Shown here: one piece after another, positions 36,453-48,500 of the stretch | How the letters are laid out: each line of letters starts with the position of its first letter | How positions within the stretch are numbered: position 1 is the stretch's first letter | Source of the DNA: Corylus avellana | Taxonomy: Eukaryota; Streptophyta; Magnoliopsida; Fagales; Betulaceae | Length of the DNA: 64,000 bases | Direction of reading: 5' to 3' | Assembly: GCF_901000735.1 (NCBI RefSeq) | Contig: NC_081549.1 | Span: 4,951,416-5,015,415, forward strand | The notes under the pieces: generated by a model | What the model was told of the DNA's origin: nothing | The model's database searches: none | What the model saw: only the letters and a program-made list of their open reading frames with translations | Program-made: the position numbers and the translations under genes

Positions 36453-37307
36453 TTATTATGGAAAAATGAAATTGATTCTTTTAAGGGTTTTAATATATAT
36501 ATTTTTAAATAATAAACTTGAAGTAGATGTTATTTTGGTTAAGTGTTGATAACTTTTTATACTAAGAAAAAAAGTGTTGATAACCTTAGTCAAAATCCTT
36601 ATTAATCACTAGAAAATTATATTTATGAATTTTGTATTTTAAAAAATAATGAGATTAATTAAAGAGGTGTGATACAGCTACAATTTAAATCAAACTTCTA
36701 AACTAAATTTCTCTCTCTCTAGTTTAAGGCTCTCTCTCCTCCACAGGCAATTTTTTTTTTAACTTAAAGAGAAAAGTTTGGTCAAAATTGGGTTTAAGTG
36801 TGCCTTTATCATTTTTCTTAATTAAATCACTTTTTAAATAGTAGATAGATAATCTTTTGGACAGAAAACCAATATTAAAACAAGCACAAGGAAAATTGGT
36901 TTAAAATGCAAGCATGAAAGTCAAAACAAATTAACAATTAAACAATAAACAAAATGCTGCGTTTTAATATAAAAGATTAAAAGACTTAAAAAAAAAAAAA
37001 AAAAAAAAGATTACAAAATTATTAATAAAGTGGTGAATTGCATACAAAACCTGCAAAATCTTACAAAATCTATTTAATAAATTGATGTAACACACCGTGT
37101 ATGAACCCAAAAAATAAACAATTACAGTGAGAAGCACGTGGCCATTTTTGTTATCAACTTTTATTCTAGGTATTGCCTTGTCTTAGCATATAATTAAGAA
37201 AGATTATAGTTTTAAAAATTTAGTAAACCAAGTTAGAAAAATTAATTAAAATTTAGCACCCTTTGAAAAGACCAACAAAATATGTATATTTATAACTAAG
37301 CATAGAA
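36453..37307. other. AT-rich intergenic DNA, no gene seen
   Basis: Homopolymers and short AT repeats only. Confidence 0.45.
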
Positions 37308-38217
37308 TTAACTGGATTCAGCTTAGGTGCGGTAGTTGAAAACTACCGCACCATGCAGTAGCCCAAAACGACCCAGTTTGGGGTCGTTTGGGCAATAACA
37401 AATAATTTTTTTGAAAGAAAAAGTAAAATAAAATTAAAAATATTAAAAAACTAAAAGTATTAAAAAAATAGAAGAGAAAGAAAAAAAAAAAAAAATGAAA
37501 GGGGTGGGGTGGCCGGCCACCCCAAAACCATTTGAAAAATTCAATCCTTTGCAGGTCCAGCCGATAATCTCACCTATTAACTTGCATTTCCATTATCCTC
37601 CTCCAACTTTCTCGAGAAAGTGACAGAAAATTGGAAGCCAAAAGGAAAAATTCAAAGAAACCCAAAACTCCAAAAACCATGAGGTCCTTGTATTTCACTC
37701 CACCAGCAACACCCATTTCAATTCGTAATCCTCGTATATCACTCACAATGGCGCCTCTGAGCTGTGTTTCCCAAAGGCCATGGGGTGGATCTTCGTCGAT
37801 TCCGGCACCGGTGAAGGCTATCATGTGCTTTCTCTGATTCCCACCTCTCCCTGATTTTCCTTGAAGGCATGAATTTTATGGATCTGATGGAGCAAGAACA
37901 TGCACTGAATCTACAAGAACGTCATAAAGAGACGAAGGATCACCCAGATGACATGGCGTCGGTGTTCTTGGAGTTTCTTTCTAAATGGCCAAGGGGCTGC
38001 CCTTGGTTTTTTATTTTTAATTCTTTCTAGTTTTTAGTTTTTTAAACTTTTCTAATTGTTTTAATATTTTTAATTATTAGTTTTTTATATTTTTTAATTC
38101 TTAAATAATTGTTTATTATATTTTTTAAAAAAATTATTTTTTTTTCCCTTCCCAAAACTGCACCGTTTGGTTCAGTTTTGGGCTACCGCATACCGCACCT
38201 AAGCCGGATCCGAATTA
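37308..38217. mobile_element. Inverted-repeat element carrying a gene-like fragment (Pack-type)
   Basis: The ends pair: left TTAACTGGATTCAGCTTAGG, complement of the right TTAATTCGGATCCGGCTTAGG trimmed to TTCGGATCCGGCTTAGG, then GTGCGGTA and GTAGCCCAAAAC in both. Arms are AT-rich, with a GGGGTGGCCGGCCACCCC patch at 37505-37522. The central 37550-38010 is GC-richer and gene-like, unlike the arms. An exact target duplication was not resolved (an imperfect CTGGATTCA / CCGGATCCG is possible), so the superfamily is open; Mutator is likeliest. Confidence 0.65.
37869..38030 (+). pseudogene. Captured coding fragment of unknown origin
   Basis: A 53-codon frame (MNFMDLMEQEHALNLQERHK at its start) ends in TAG inside the right arm of the element. 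Just upstream, 37631-37837 is open for 68 codons (start MEAKRKNSKK) and also open on the minus strand (37570-37824). I do not recognise a family. The coding-like composition set against AT-rich arms suggests a captured host fragment. Confidence 0.35.
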
Positions 38218-38561
38218 ACCGACCTGAAATTTGTTAATACCGATTAATTAATCACTAATTATATTAGATTAACCATTTGACCAAAGTAGCTTAGAACAAC
38301 CTTCCTAGCTTGGATGGGAAAAGAGTCAAAAGTATTTATTTACCAATTTCCCAAGGCCATATTTTGTTAGTCAAAAAAGTGGTTTGGCGTCTTTTACATA
38401 CAAGTAATAAGTCCTCGTGCGTGTCTGATTTAACCATGCTTCTCGTTCTTTTTATTTTTATTTTTTTAATTAAAAAATAATAATCAATCCTCCATACGGC
38501 TATAAACCTCTTTTATACTAATTGTCACTGGCGGAACTAGAGTTTTCAGTGAGGGATATAA

Positions 38562-38767
38562 ATTTACTCCAAATTAGTTTGGATGAAATATCTTTCAACC
38601 CATTTAAAATAGTGCTAAGTGTTTATAAACATTTAAAATACACATTAAATTTAGTCTAAGTTAGTAAACTGCTATTAATGATGTTAATAATTTAAATGTT
38701 TATAGACACTTGACACTATTTTAAATGAGTTTGAAGATATTTCCTCTAAACTGGTTTAGAAGAAATT
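38562..38767. mobile_element. Foldback MITE with arms of about 90 bp
   Basis: The left arm includes GAAATATCTTTCAACCCATT and TTTAAAATAGTG, and the right arm's complement GAAATATCTTCAAACTCATT and TTTAAAATAGTG, both then reading AAGTGT.TATAAACATTT. Target duplication not resolved. Non-coding. Confidence 0.65.
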
Positions 38768-39443
38768 TCTGTAAAATTAATATAAATCTTAAAAATTAAA
38801 AGAAGATTAATTGTTTAAAAATGGATAGAATGCAAAGGGTCTCCTATTAACTTCTTATCACGTGATATTAGGGTTTATAAGAAAAATTTAGGGAGCTTTA
38901 ATTGTAATTTGACAAGTTTTTCTATATTAATAGCATAGTAATTTAGAAAGTTTTAATTGTAATGTGAGTAATCATTTTAAAATAATAGTGCTAATACGTT
39001 GATCTTGTACGTTGACCTACGAATGCCTGGACTATATATGATCTTCTGATCAAGATATAAAGTCGGGGAACCTGTGCTCGTCCATTCAAAACGACAAGAG
39101 TCTAGATACCCCATGAGAAATGCATTTAGCAGTGTATGGAAGAAATGGAGATGCAAGACCATCTGAAAATATTTAATGGCCAAAGAATGATATAGTTGAC
39201 AAGATAACAAATAATGACTTGGAAAAATATTCCAACTGTGAAGGGTTAGCTTAAATTATCGATTCGTTTGGTTAATACTACGAGCTTCACTGTTCGAGTC
39301 CTTGGTCAACCCATACATGATTCTTACGGTGGAGTCATACATCCAGGGTTTATCCAACCGGGATAGATCATGAAGTGGCCTTGCCTTAAACAGTTTTACG
39401 TCATATAAAAAAAAAAAAAACTTCCCTTGTAATTGTTTGCCTG
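38768..39443. other. Intergenic DNA and 3' region of the MEF1-like gene
   Basis: AT-rich, no gene supported; 39200-39443 probably holds the 3' untranslated part of the minus-strand PPR gene. Confidence 0.4.
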
Positions 39444-41237
39444 TCACCAATAATCTCCACAATTGCATTTACCATCCTCAAATCTATGGAACCGGTTATT
39501 ATCCCTCACAATGATCAATCGTCCAGTGCACTTGGACATAAACTTGATTGCAGTATGACAATCACCACAAACACGCAAGTTCTTCATAACCCTGATTGGC
39601 CTTTCAGGTGGAAAGCTAATGAGCCCAAATGCAATCGCTAGTCTTTCACTGTGATGCCTAATTGCCTGTTTTTTCTCTTCACCATCCACTTCTCGAAGCA
39701 CAAAACTCGTGTCTGGAACATAACCAGCTCTCTCCATTTCCTCCCCAAGTTCTTCCAACTTCTGATAAATCTCTTCAGTTTTTGCATTAGACCTATCCCC
39801 AGAAGCAAATGCGTGAACTCTGTTTCCCTCCTCAACCCAGCTTAAACCAGTTTCCTTCTTCTTCCCCCGGTCCCTTAGCATCTTCCTGGCTTTGGCTGCG
39901 TCCTCGTATCTTCCAGCAGCAGCGTAAGCATTAGAGAGTAGCACGTGTATGCCTGGGCTCACAGGACCCAACTCAAAGACTTTATCAGCAGCAAAGGCTG
40001 CCAATTCAGTATCCCCATGGATTCTACACCCGGTCATCAAAGCTCCCCATACAGATTCTGTTGGCTCCATGGACATTTCCTTAATAATCGAAACTGCATC
40101 CTGCAATTTTCCAGCACGGCCAAGCAAGTCCACCATGGAAGTATAGTGCTGATCCCCTGGCTCGATTCCATACTCCTTCATTTGCTCAAAGTAAAAGCGC
40201 CCCTTTTCAACTAACCCTGCATGGCTACAAGCATAAAGCATACACAAAAAAGTGATGAAATTTGGCTTCATCCCAACACCTTCCATCTCTTTAAACAGCT
40301 CAAAAGCTCTATCTGTGTGCGCATGCTGAGCACAAGCTATTAGCATTGCATTCCAGAAACCAAGATTCCTAACGGGGATCTCATCATATACCCGATAAGC
40401 TCCCTCGATAACTCCACACTTAGAGTACAACGAAATCAAAGAAGTACCTACAAAGGTTGACTTATCAAAGCATGTCTTAAAGCACAACCCATGTACTTGC
40501 CTCCCCAGTTCGAGTAGCGTCAAATTGCTACAAATCCGTACAACACTCGAAAGTGTAAAATCGTTAACATCCAAATTTTCAAACAAAGCTTTCTTAAATA
40601 GTCTCAAAGCCTCCTCATCCACACCCAACTGAGCATATCCATATATCATCCCAGTCCAGGAAACCACGTTCTTCTCAGGCATTTCGTCAAACACCTTCCG
40701 AGCATATCCAATTTCTCCACACTTGGCGTACATGTCAACCATTGAGCTCCCCACAAACACATCAAATTCAAACCCAGTCTTCACAGCAAGGCAATGCACA
40801 GACTGCCCAACATCGCACCTCGATAAAATCGCGCACGACTTCGTCGCGCTCGGTAATATATGGTCGTCGGGCCGAACCTGGGTACCGAGCATTCGCCGAA
40901 AGAGGTCGAGGGCAAGCAAAGGAAGTTCATTCTGCGCAAAGGACGAGATAACCGAGCTCCAAGTGGTGGACGACTTACGTGGGGCGTCGTCGAAAACTTG
41001 GTGGGCAAGGAGGGGCAGTTGGGACTTGGAATAGAAGTTGATGAGGTGGTGGGATAGGAGAGGGATGGCTTGGAGGCCTGATTTGATGATGTGTGCGTGG
41101 AGTTGGAGGCCCTTTGGGAGGGACCTGGAGTGCGTTAGGTCGAGGAGGAGGCTGCAAACTTGCCTGTAGTTTTGTTCAAAGCTGTGTTGGTTTAGAGGGT
41201 TTTGTGGGGGTTTTGGGAGAGTGATGTGGGGTGTCAT
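39444..41237 (-). CDS. MEF1: DYW-class pentatricopeptide repeat protein, probable mitochondrial RNA editing factor 1
   Basis: A single 597-residue exon. Start MTPHITLPKPPQ at 41237; an upstream ATG is out of frame. A run of PLS-type PPR motifs (VFVGSSMVDMYAKCGEIGYA; VVSWTGMIYGYAQLGVDEEA; GFWNAMLIACAQ) is followed by E and E+ parts (SVWGALMTGCRIHGDTELAA; GLSWVEEGNRVHAFASGDRS) and a full DYW domain at about 505-597. That domain keeps HSE (529-531), CGDC (557-560) and a C-terminal GDYW, the zinc-binding cytidine-deaminase-like residues. It lines up along its length with Arabidopsis At5g52630 (MEF1), including KSSTTWSS, SATKSCAILSRCD and RVMKNLRVCGDCH. PLS repeats read RNA bases upstream of the site and the DYW domain converts C to U. 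MEF1 edits several mitochondrial transcripts; the sites here cannot be predicted by eye. Intronless structure is usual for PPR genes. Confidence 0.94.
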   Translation of the reverse strand: MTPHITLPKPPQNPLNQHSFEQNYRQVCSLLLDLTHSRSLPKGLQLHAHIIKSGLQAIPLLSHHLINFYSKSQLPLLAHQVFDDAPRKSSTTWSSVISSFAQNELPLLALDLFRRMLGTQVRPDDHILPSATKSCAILSRCDVGQSVHCLAVKTGFEFDVFVGSSMVDMYAKCGEIGYARKVFDEMPEKNVVSWTGMIYGYAQLGVDEEALRLFKKALFENLDVNDFTLSSVVRICSNLTLLELGRQVHGLCFKTCFDKSTFVGTSLISLYSKCGVIEGAYRVYDEIPVRNLGFWNAMLIACAQHAHTDRAFELFKEMEGVGMKPNFITFLCMLYACSHAGLVEKGRFYFEQMKEYGIEPGDQHYTSMVDLLGRAGKLQDAVSIIKEMSMEPTESVWGALMTGCRIHGDTELAAFAADKVFELGPVSPGIHVLLSNAYAAAGRYEDAAKARKMLRDRGKKKETGLSWVEEGNRVHAFASGDRSNAKTEEIYQKLEELGEEMERAGYVPDTSFVLREVDGEEKKQAIRHHSERLAIAFGLISFPPERPIRVMKNLRVCGDCHTAIKFMSKCTGRLIIVRDNNRFHRFEDGKCNCGDYW

Positions 41238-42577
41238 TCGGAGGAGTCTTTTGGGGGAGTGGGTGAAGCATTAGAGGGAGGGTTTAGTCATCTATGGTCC
41301 GAAACTCAAAGCATTATGGCCTTTATGGGTTCACAACTGTTTACATAGATCGCAAATTCCACATCGAATTTAATATAGTCTTATACCAATTTTTCCGCAT
41401 GTAATATAAAAATTTATAATTTTTTATACGACTTACGAACTGGACACGGACCTAACATGAAATTAATTGGTTAGGATTAGGGGTCTAACTCATTTAATTA
41501 AATTGATCGAGTTAGTGTTAAACTATATATGTATAGTTTGAGAATGCGTTTTCAAAAAATTGCAATTTAAAAAATGTTAAAAAATCCGCATTTTCAAATT
41601 GCAAGTAAGTAATGCATTTTAAAAAACGCACAATTTTAAATGTAAAACTGCGATTTTATCAAACGTTTATATGCACTTTTAAAATAAAGTTTTTAAATTA
41701 CACATTTTGAAAATTATAAACCCAAACAATATTATAATCATGCATCGATATGACCATAAATCAACACGCAAACACTAGCTCTTAGTTAGTGCCTCGGAGT
41801 TAGGGGTGGGTAGATTAATCGTTTACTGCCTATCGACCGCTTACCGCCAGAAGTCGGTCGGTAATCGGTTAAGGATTTTTATACTAACATCGGCTCGGTT
41901 TGGTTAATCGGTATAAATATTTTTTTGTCAATTAACTAAATTAACCGATAATAAACATTTTTTTAGCAGAATAATGATTACGAGGGCATTAGCTAGGTTT
42001 TTTTAGTAAAAAATATTATTTGGTGGATTCTAGGACTAATTTATTAGTAGAACACATGTATGATAGACTCTTATTGTGTCAATTAATGGGCCAATTTAAA
42101 ATTTGTTTGGTTTAATAAACTATTTTAGTCCCAAAAAATAATTTGAGCCCCTAAAACAATCCATTTTTGGTCCAATAAAAAAAAGCTAACGGTTAACCAA
42201 ATTGATTTTAACTGAAATTCGTTTAACTGAAAGTTTCGAAATAAATCGTTATCGAAATGTAATTGATGAATTAATTGATTTAACTAGCAATTTTGATTAG
42301 CCAACCGAACCAGCAATTTCAATTAACCAAACCGGAACAAAAATAAAATAAAGCGATACCAGGCTACCAGCTACGACGTCGTCTTCTAGTTTTCTGACGT
42401 TGGTTGGATCATCATTCTACTTTGCCCAGAACTCGTCGCCAGTTCGTAGACTGCTCCCGAGTCTCGAGTGCTCTAGAATAATACGCAGAACAAAGCAAGC
42501 CCCAATTGGCTCTCAATCCCTTTGAAGAAAGACGAAAGAGATTTATGTAAATAGCTCACACTCAACTGCTTGAAGCA
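41238..42577. other. Intergenic region between divergent MEF1-like and HEAT-repeat genes
   Basis: No gene. At 41535-41750 there is MITE-like DNA rich in GCATTTTCAAATTGC-type words. At 41810-42340 there is a degenerate element starting TTAGGGGTGGGTAGATTAAT and filled with CGGTTAATCGG and AACCGAACC phrases, hAT-like at its left end only. About 42360-42577 is GC-richer and is probably the promoter and leader of the plus-strand gene. Confidence 0.45.
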
Positions 42578-45500
42578 ATGGAAGAAGAGCATCGATTGAT
42601 ATGGGAATCAGTGCCACCGGAATCCATGGTCTCCCTAACGGTTGGCAGGGCCATGACCGCTCTGCTCAGCGCTCGCCCTAGAAAACTCCACAGCGCCGTT
42701 TCTCGCCTCTCCTCTGACCCTAAAAGAGGCTCACTCGGTACTTCTATCTCTCTCTCTCTCACACACACGCGGACTTCCACCTCCAGAGTTATCTTCTGTA
42801 TTGGTCTTTGAAGCTTGTATTTTTTACTCTGATGCCGAATTTCGCAGGTTCTTTGGAGGACTCTCTCTGGTTTTTGCACAAGTATGTAAACGACGCCAAC
42901 GAGGACGAGGAGGCATTGGATCAAATTCTCGTTCCCATGATTGAACATGTAATTAGATTTTATTGCCCATTTTCATATTTTAAACATGGAGTATATCTTT
43001 ATTTATTTATTAATTTTTGTTTAAAGCAGACATTGAGTTTCAAGGAGTCGAAGAATGGAGGGCAGGCTCTGATACTTGTGAACTGGCTCTTTCAAGACGA
43101 GCTTCGTTTCCAATCAATGGCGACGAAACTTGCTAACATCGTCGTGAGAAAAGACGACAGCTATATAGCCCTTGGCTGGTGCGTCCTCGTCCGCAATCTT
43201 CTCCAGTATGAGAGCTCCATTTCTCAGTATTCAATGAATGGTAAAACACCCTTTTCTCTTTTTCTGCTTTCTAAATGTACTATTTGCCTCAATTCAGCCA
43301 GGTTTTTGTTTATGCTCTCATACTTGTGTGTGTTAGTTGTATTTTGAAGAATTCAAAAGAAAGAGTAGAACCTTAGTATTATATTAGTTTAGTAATTATC
43401 TGTGGAATTGGAAGCCCATTGTATAATCTAAGATTACTAGACCTTGATGTTGAGGATTGATGGATTTTCTTTTTCTTTTTTTTTTTTACTGACGGCAGGA
43501 ATTATGGAGCGGTACAATGATCTGTTGAAGATACTTTGTTCATGTATGTCGCGTCTGTTGAGTATTGTATGTAAAGGAAGGTATGCATGACACATTCTGA
43601 AACCATTTTTGTTGTGTGCACTTCAAAACCAGGAGTGGCAATTCGGTTCCATGTTTGACTGCTTGTTTCTGTAGTACTTTTCAGGATGGATTTGAGTTGC
43701 CATCTCGACTCGCAGTGTCTGCTGCTGATTGTTTTCTGGCTCTCACTGAAGCATTGACAAAAAAGGTTCTGAGTAACAAGCCAACATTGAATTCAAGTGC
43801 TTTGAATCGGGTGATTACTTTAGTGCCGGCAAGTGATAAGAAAGCAAAACCAGCGTCAAAGTCTTTGGAAGTCTCAAACATGGAGATGGAATATTTATTT
43901 TGGGATCATTTAGAGGAACTCATTAATTTAGTGCAGAGACTGCTTGCTGTATGTTCTATCCTTATTAGGCTCCAAGATGGAACTTATTTATACTTGTTCG
44001 TATTCTGTACTGTACTTACTAATAGTTGGGGATGCTGAGTTAGTGATGCATGCACTTTTCCTGTTGAGTGATTATGATGGATGTCATTAATTATGATATG
44101 CACTCTGAACAAAGAAAGTAATTGTAAAAAGAGCAAAAAGAAAACTAATTGATATTAACACCATCTGTGTGAACGCAATTCAAATGCTTTATTGAAACCA
44201 AGAAAATTCTCAAGAACAAGTGGAAAGAAAATTAACTGATGTTAATACCATCTGTCTGGATGCAATTCGAATGCTTTATTGAATCACGAATTTTACTCAA
44301 GGAGAAATTTATTTCCGTTGATATGTTCCTTGTTTTTCTCCACTCTTTTCTTTTCCTTTACTTCACAATTTGCCATCAAGCCTTCTAGTATTTTTTTTTC
44401 TCCATGAGGTTCACAATAGAATTGGGAACTTTTGTGGGGAATCCTGATAGATGGATTGAAGGAAAGTGAATATCTGAGACGGTCATGTTTTAAAAAAGCC
44501 CCCATGAAAAAAAGGTTAGAGACTATACATGTTGGTAAACAAAAGCATTGCTTTATTTGGTGAAGTGTTTCTTGAAATATTTATTCAGCATTCTACTCTT
44601 TCAAGGTTAAATGTTACTTACTTCCAATACTACTTTGATTGCACTGTTTGATACTTGAAGTTTGTTATGACAATCGAATATAATAGTGTATATATTTTTA
44701 CCATCCTCTGCAGTGGAGCAGAAAAAGTCGACCTTTACATGCTAAAGGGTTAGAGAAAGTGCTAAAGTGGTTGCAAGAGATAAAAGGGCATTACAGTTGC
44801 TTTCAAGATGAGGCAGGTCTAATACCCAATGCATGATTTTGATCATATCATATATCTTAGTACGTATAATTTTCTATACATTGTGATTTCTTTTGTCTGT
44901 AACATGGAAGACAGGCTCAAAGATTCTCAAGACTGGAGTAACGTTACTCTCTTCTTGTTGGAAGCATTATGGCATGCTATTGCACTTGGAAGATCAGAAA
45001 TTTTCTCAGACTTACAAAGAACTGTTGGACCAGTATTTATCTGGCATCCAGGTTAAGTAGACCATATATTAGTATCTTCTGTCTGTTCAGTTTGACTTTG
45101 AGTAGCATGATACTCATGATACCTTTATTTTTTTTTTTATTCAAATAAACTCTCAATCTTTCACATCTTATCTGTAAGAAAGAATTTCTATTTACATGAT
45201 CTAATCAAGGTAATGAGGAATTTAGGTATAGCCTGGTTATTCTTTAACTTGATCTGACAGTGTCAAATATGCTAATTTGCTTGATACGAGAAATATAGAA
45301 TAATGTATTCTTGTAACTGCATCCAGAATTACTGGCTGTACTTTTATTTTATTTTTTCTTTTTGACATTGTATTTGTGATGACTCATATATCTCTTCTCC
45401 TTTCATTCAAATGAAATTATTAAGTTGCTGATACAAAGAAGCATATGCAGTATTATACAGACAACCATACTGGAGGGCATATCGATAGTAAAGGTGGTGG

Positions 45501-48500
45501 TGTAGAGACCAGAAATTTTTTTCTGAATTGTTTATGCCTTCTATTGGGACGTTTAGACAGCAAAAAATTTGAAAGTACAACCGTGGAATATGGGATGCAG
45601 ATATCGGATGTTCTTTTACCACAGGTAGTTATGCTTGAGGTCATGAAGAAACAAATCACAGTTATTTTGAACAAGAGTCATATACAAGTTTATGGTTCAT
45701 GCAAATTGAGGCTATATTTCCTTTTAAATTTATATACGTATTATTTAATTGAATGCTTGAGGGGCCATTGTCTTAAGCAATAGTGAAGTCCCAGGCTCCC
45801 AAATGCGAGTGTGTGGGTTTGAGTCTTGAGAGCAGCCGCTACATACAAAAATTACTAAAGGTTAGTACCGTATAGAAGACACCCACCCAGGATTCCACTT
45901 CGGTGGGTCTAGTACTGAGTGATGACCTTTTCTGATATCTACTGGACAGTTAGCATTGCTTGTCATGTATCTTATTAATCTGTTAGCTGTATCCACCGTG
46001 ACAGCTGCGGGGGAGTTGTGACTAATTCCGACATGTTGCTGAAGTGGATTTGTCAAAATTTAGATCTTTTGTAATGTCTGGGAGTGATAATACAAAAAAT
46101 ACATGCGTTAACTCTGTCAAAACTGGGTCATGATGATATCAGAATTGGTTAGCTCTAGGTTATACAACTTATTAGAAGTTTTCCTAGGTCCGTTTTTAGA
46201 TCTCTAGTTATTGGGGTTTGAACAAGCAAGATGGCCCTCTCCTCCTGTTGTGATAGATTAGGTGTTTCTTGATTAATTTTGATACATAGATTGATTGCTT
46301 TCAATCCTGGACCTCTTTATATTCATACAATGGCAATTAGGGACTTGTAATAACTTTAGTTTGACCCATTGTGTTCTAATTGTCATGTCTACTTTTTTAT
46401 TCTCCGGTTTTGAAGCTTCATTGTGCTGATGAAGATGTGCTAGATGGGGTTGTTTGCATATTAAAGGCGGTCATTTTTAAGTCCTATTCAGCTGGAATCA
46501 GTCTTGCTGACACTAGATTGATGGATTCTGTTCTACCTATGCTGGTTCACTTTCTAGACGAGCGGGATGGCACTGCTAGAGCTGTTGTTATGCTCATAGC
46601 AGAATACTGCTCAGTGTATTTTTTTTCCATTCTTTTCACCTTCTAATACTTTGTGGCAGCAAAAAGTAAATATTCTGTCTTTGAGGTTAAAACCTCACTT
46701 ACGTTAATGATTCACCAGGAGCAGAGACAGTCAGTGCATTCAAGAAGTTCTAAAGAAGATTTCATCTGGAAATCTTCTTCAGCGGAGGAATGCTGTTGAC
46801 GTTATATCAGAACTTATTCGCATATCATCTGATTCAATAAATGAACCTTCTCATTTGGAATGGTATAAGACTACACTAGTAGCTGTAGTTATTCAGTAAT
46901 GATTTCACCTTTTTACTGTTTGTCTAAGTCTTATCTTCCTATGACTATGGCAGGCAAGATATTGCAAACCGATTGCTGGAGTGCCTTGGAGATGAAGAAA
47001 GTGTAATTCGTGAGCAGGCATCTAGTTTGCTTCCAAAGATAGGTTGGTTTTGACTATTTAAAAGGTTGTATGATAAGTCTTGTTCACCATGATCATGAAA
47101 TTTGTTTTGTATTCTGGCATTCAACTATTTAAAATTGAAGGGATAGAATCCATGAATGTTTATACTTGTTTAAACCCTTGTGAGCTTAAGCTATAATTAC
47201 TAATAACTGTAGCTCAGATTTGCATATGGTTCTCATTTCAGGACCTTAGTTGCCTTATGTTGTGAAAGCAAATTACTATTAATGGATCAGGCAACTGGAA
47301 AATATGACATTTCCTCTTTTTAGCTATACATTAGAGACGCTCATGGGAAGTTTCAACTGAAAAATTCCCAGTGCACAAACAGGATTGCAGAAGTACTGAA
47401 TAGAAAGAAATCAAAAAAGATGATAAAAATGAAAATAACATAAAATTAAACAAAAGATAAAATGAGAACAAAAATGATACATCTGGCATGATAAGTTAGG
47501 TAGGAGAGGGAGGAAAAATTCATGATTCACTTTGAAGTATTTGGATAGAGCCACAACATTTGACTCCTAAACCCCTTCTGCACATTGAAATCTCTGTTTA
47601 ACATGCTGCAGTCACATTATATTTCCATTTACATATGATATCTGCCAAAACAGAGCTGAAGCTTCATCTGAAACTATAGCAGATTCTGTGGCTATAGACC
47701 TATTGATATTGGAAATATTCAATTGGAACAGAGCATTTCAAAACCTCCCATATAACATCCTAGGCAACCATAAACATTCTTCAAAAATCTCAAAACTCCA
47801 TTTGTACAGGTTGAACTTTATAAGAACATAATATATGCAAATGGAAGAATGGGAAGCATTTGTATTACCACCAAGTAACGAGTGTGAATGAGAATATGCA
47901 CTTTATCACATTACTGGATATCCACTTAGTGGACTTGGTGTTTCTCAGCTCTCCTGGACTTACAAAAGTATGTTTGATGCCTGGAAAAGCTGCAGTAAAT
48001 TGAATCATAGTATGTGTCCTTCTATGCTTTATATTGATATTCCCAAGAGGATCCATATTTCTTTCCTACAGAGTAATAATGTGATTTGTGCTTGTAGGCA
48101 TTTAATCTCCATTCACTGTTTGTTTTATTCTATCCTGTCTTAAATTAGAAGCACCTGTGCGCATCTCCTTTGTTTATAGACTTATAGTATAGTTTCTGTT
48201 TGAAAAAGATATGCATACAAACATATATGTGTGTTATGTATGTATATATGACTTCAATTATCTGTATCAATGTATTTTCATAGTTTGGTTTCCATATTTT
48301 GATTATTCAGGGTTTTTTTGTTTTTGTTTTTGTTATTATTTATACTGTATTAGTTATGCTACTGTATAGGTTATACATATGCCTGCATTACCTACTAGTT
48401 TCAATCTTACTTCTGTTGGAAATTATTGTTTTGTAAATTATTCTTGTAAAGAGCTGTAAATAGCCATCTGCTTTGGTAATGTAATCTGCCTGGAAATTAT

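Noticed and set aside
41815..42340. Complete hAT element
   Set aside because: The left end TAGGGGTGGG fits, but no matching right end or 8-bp duplication was found.
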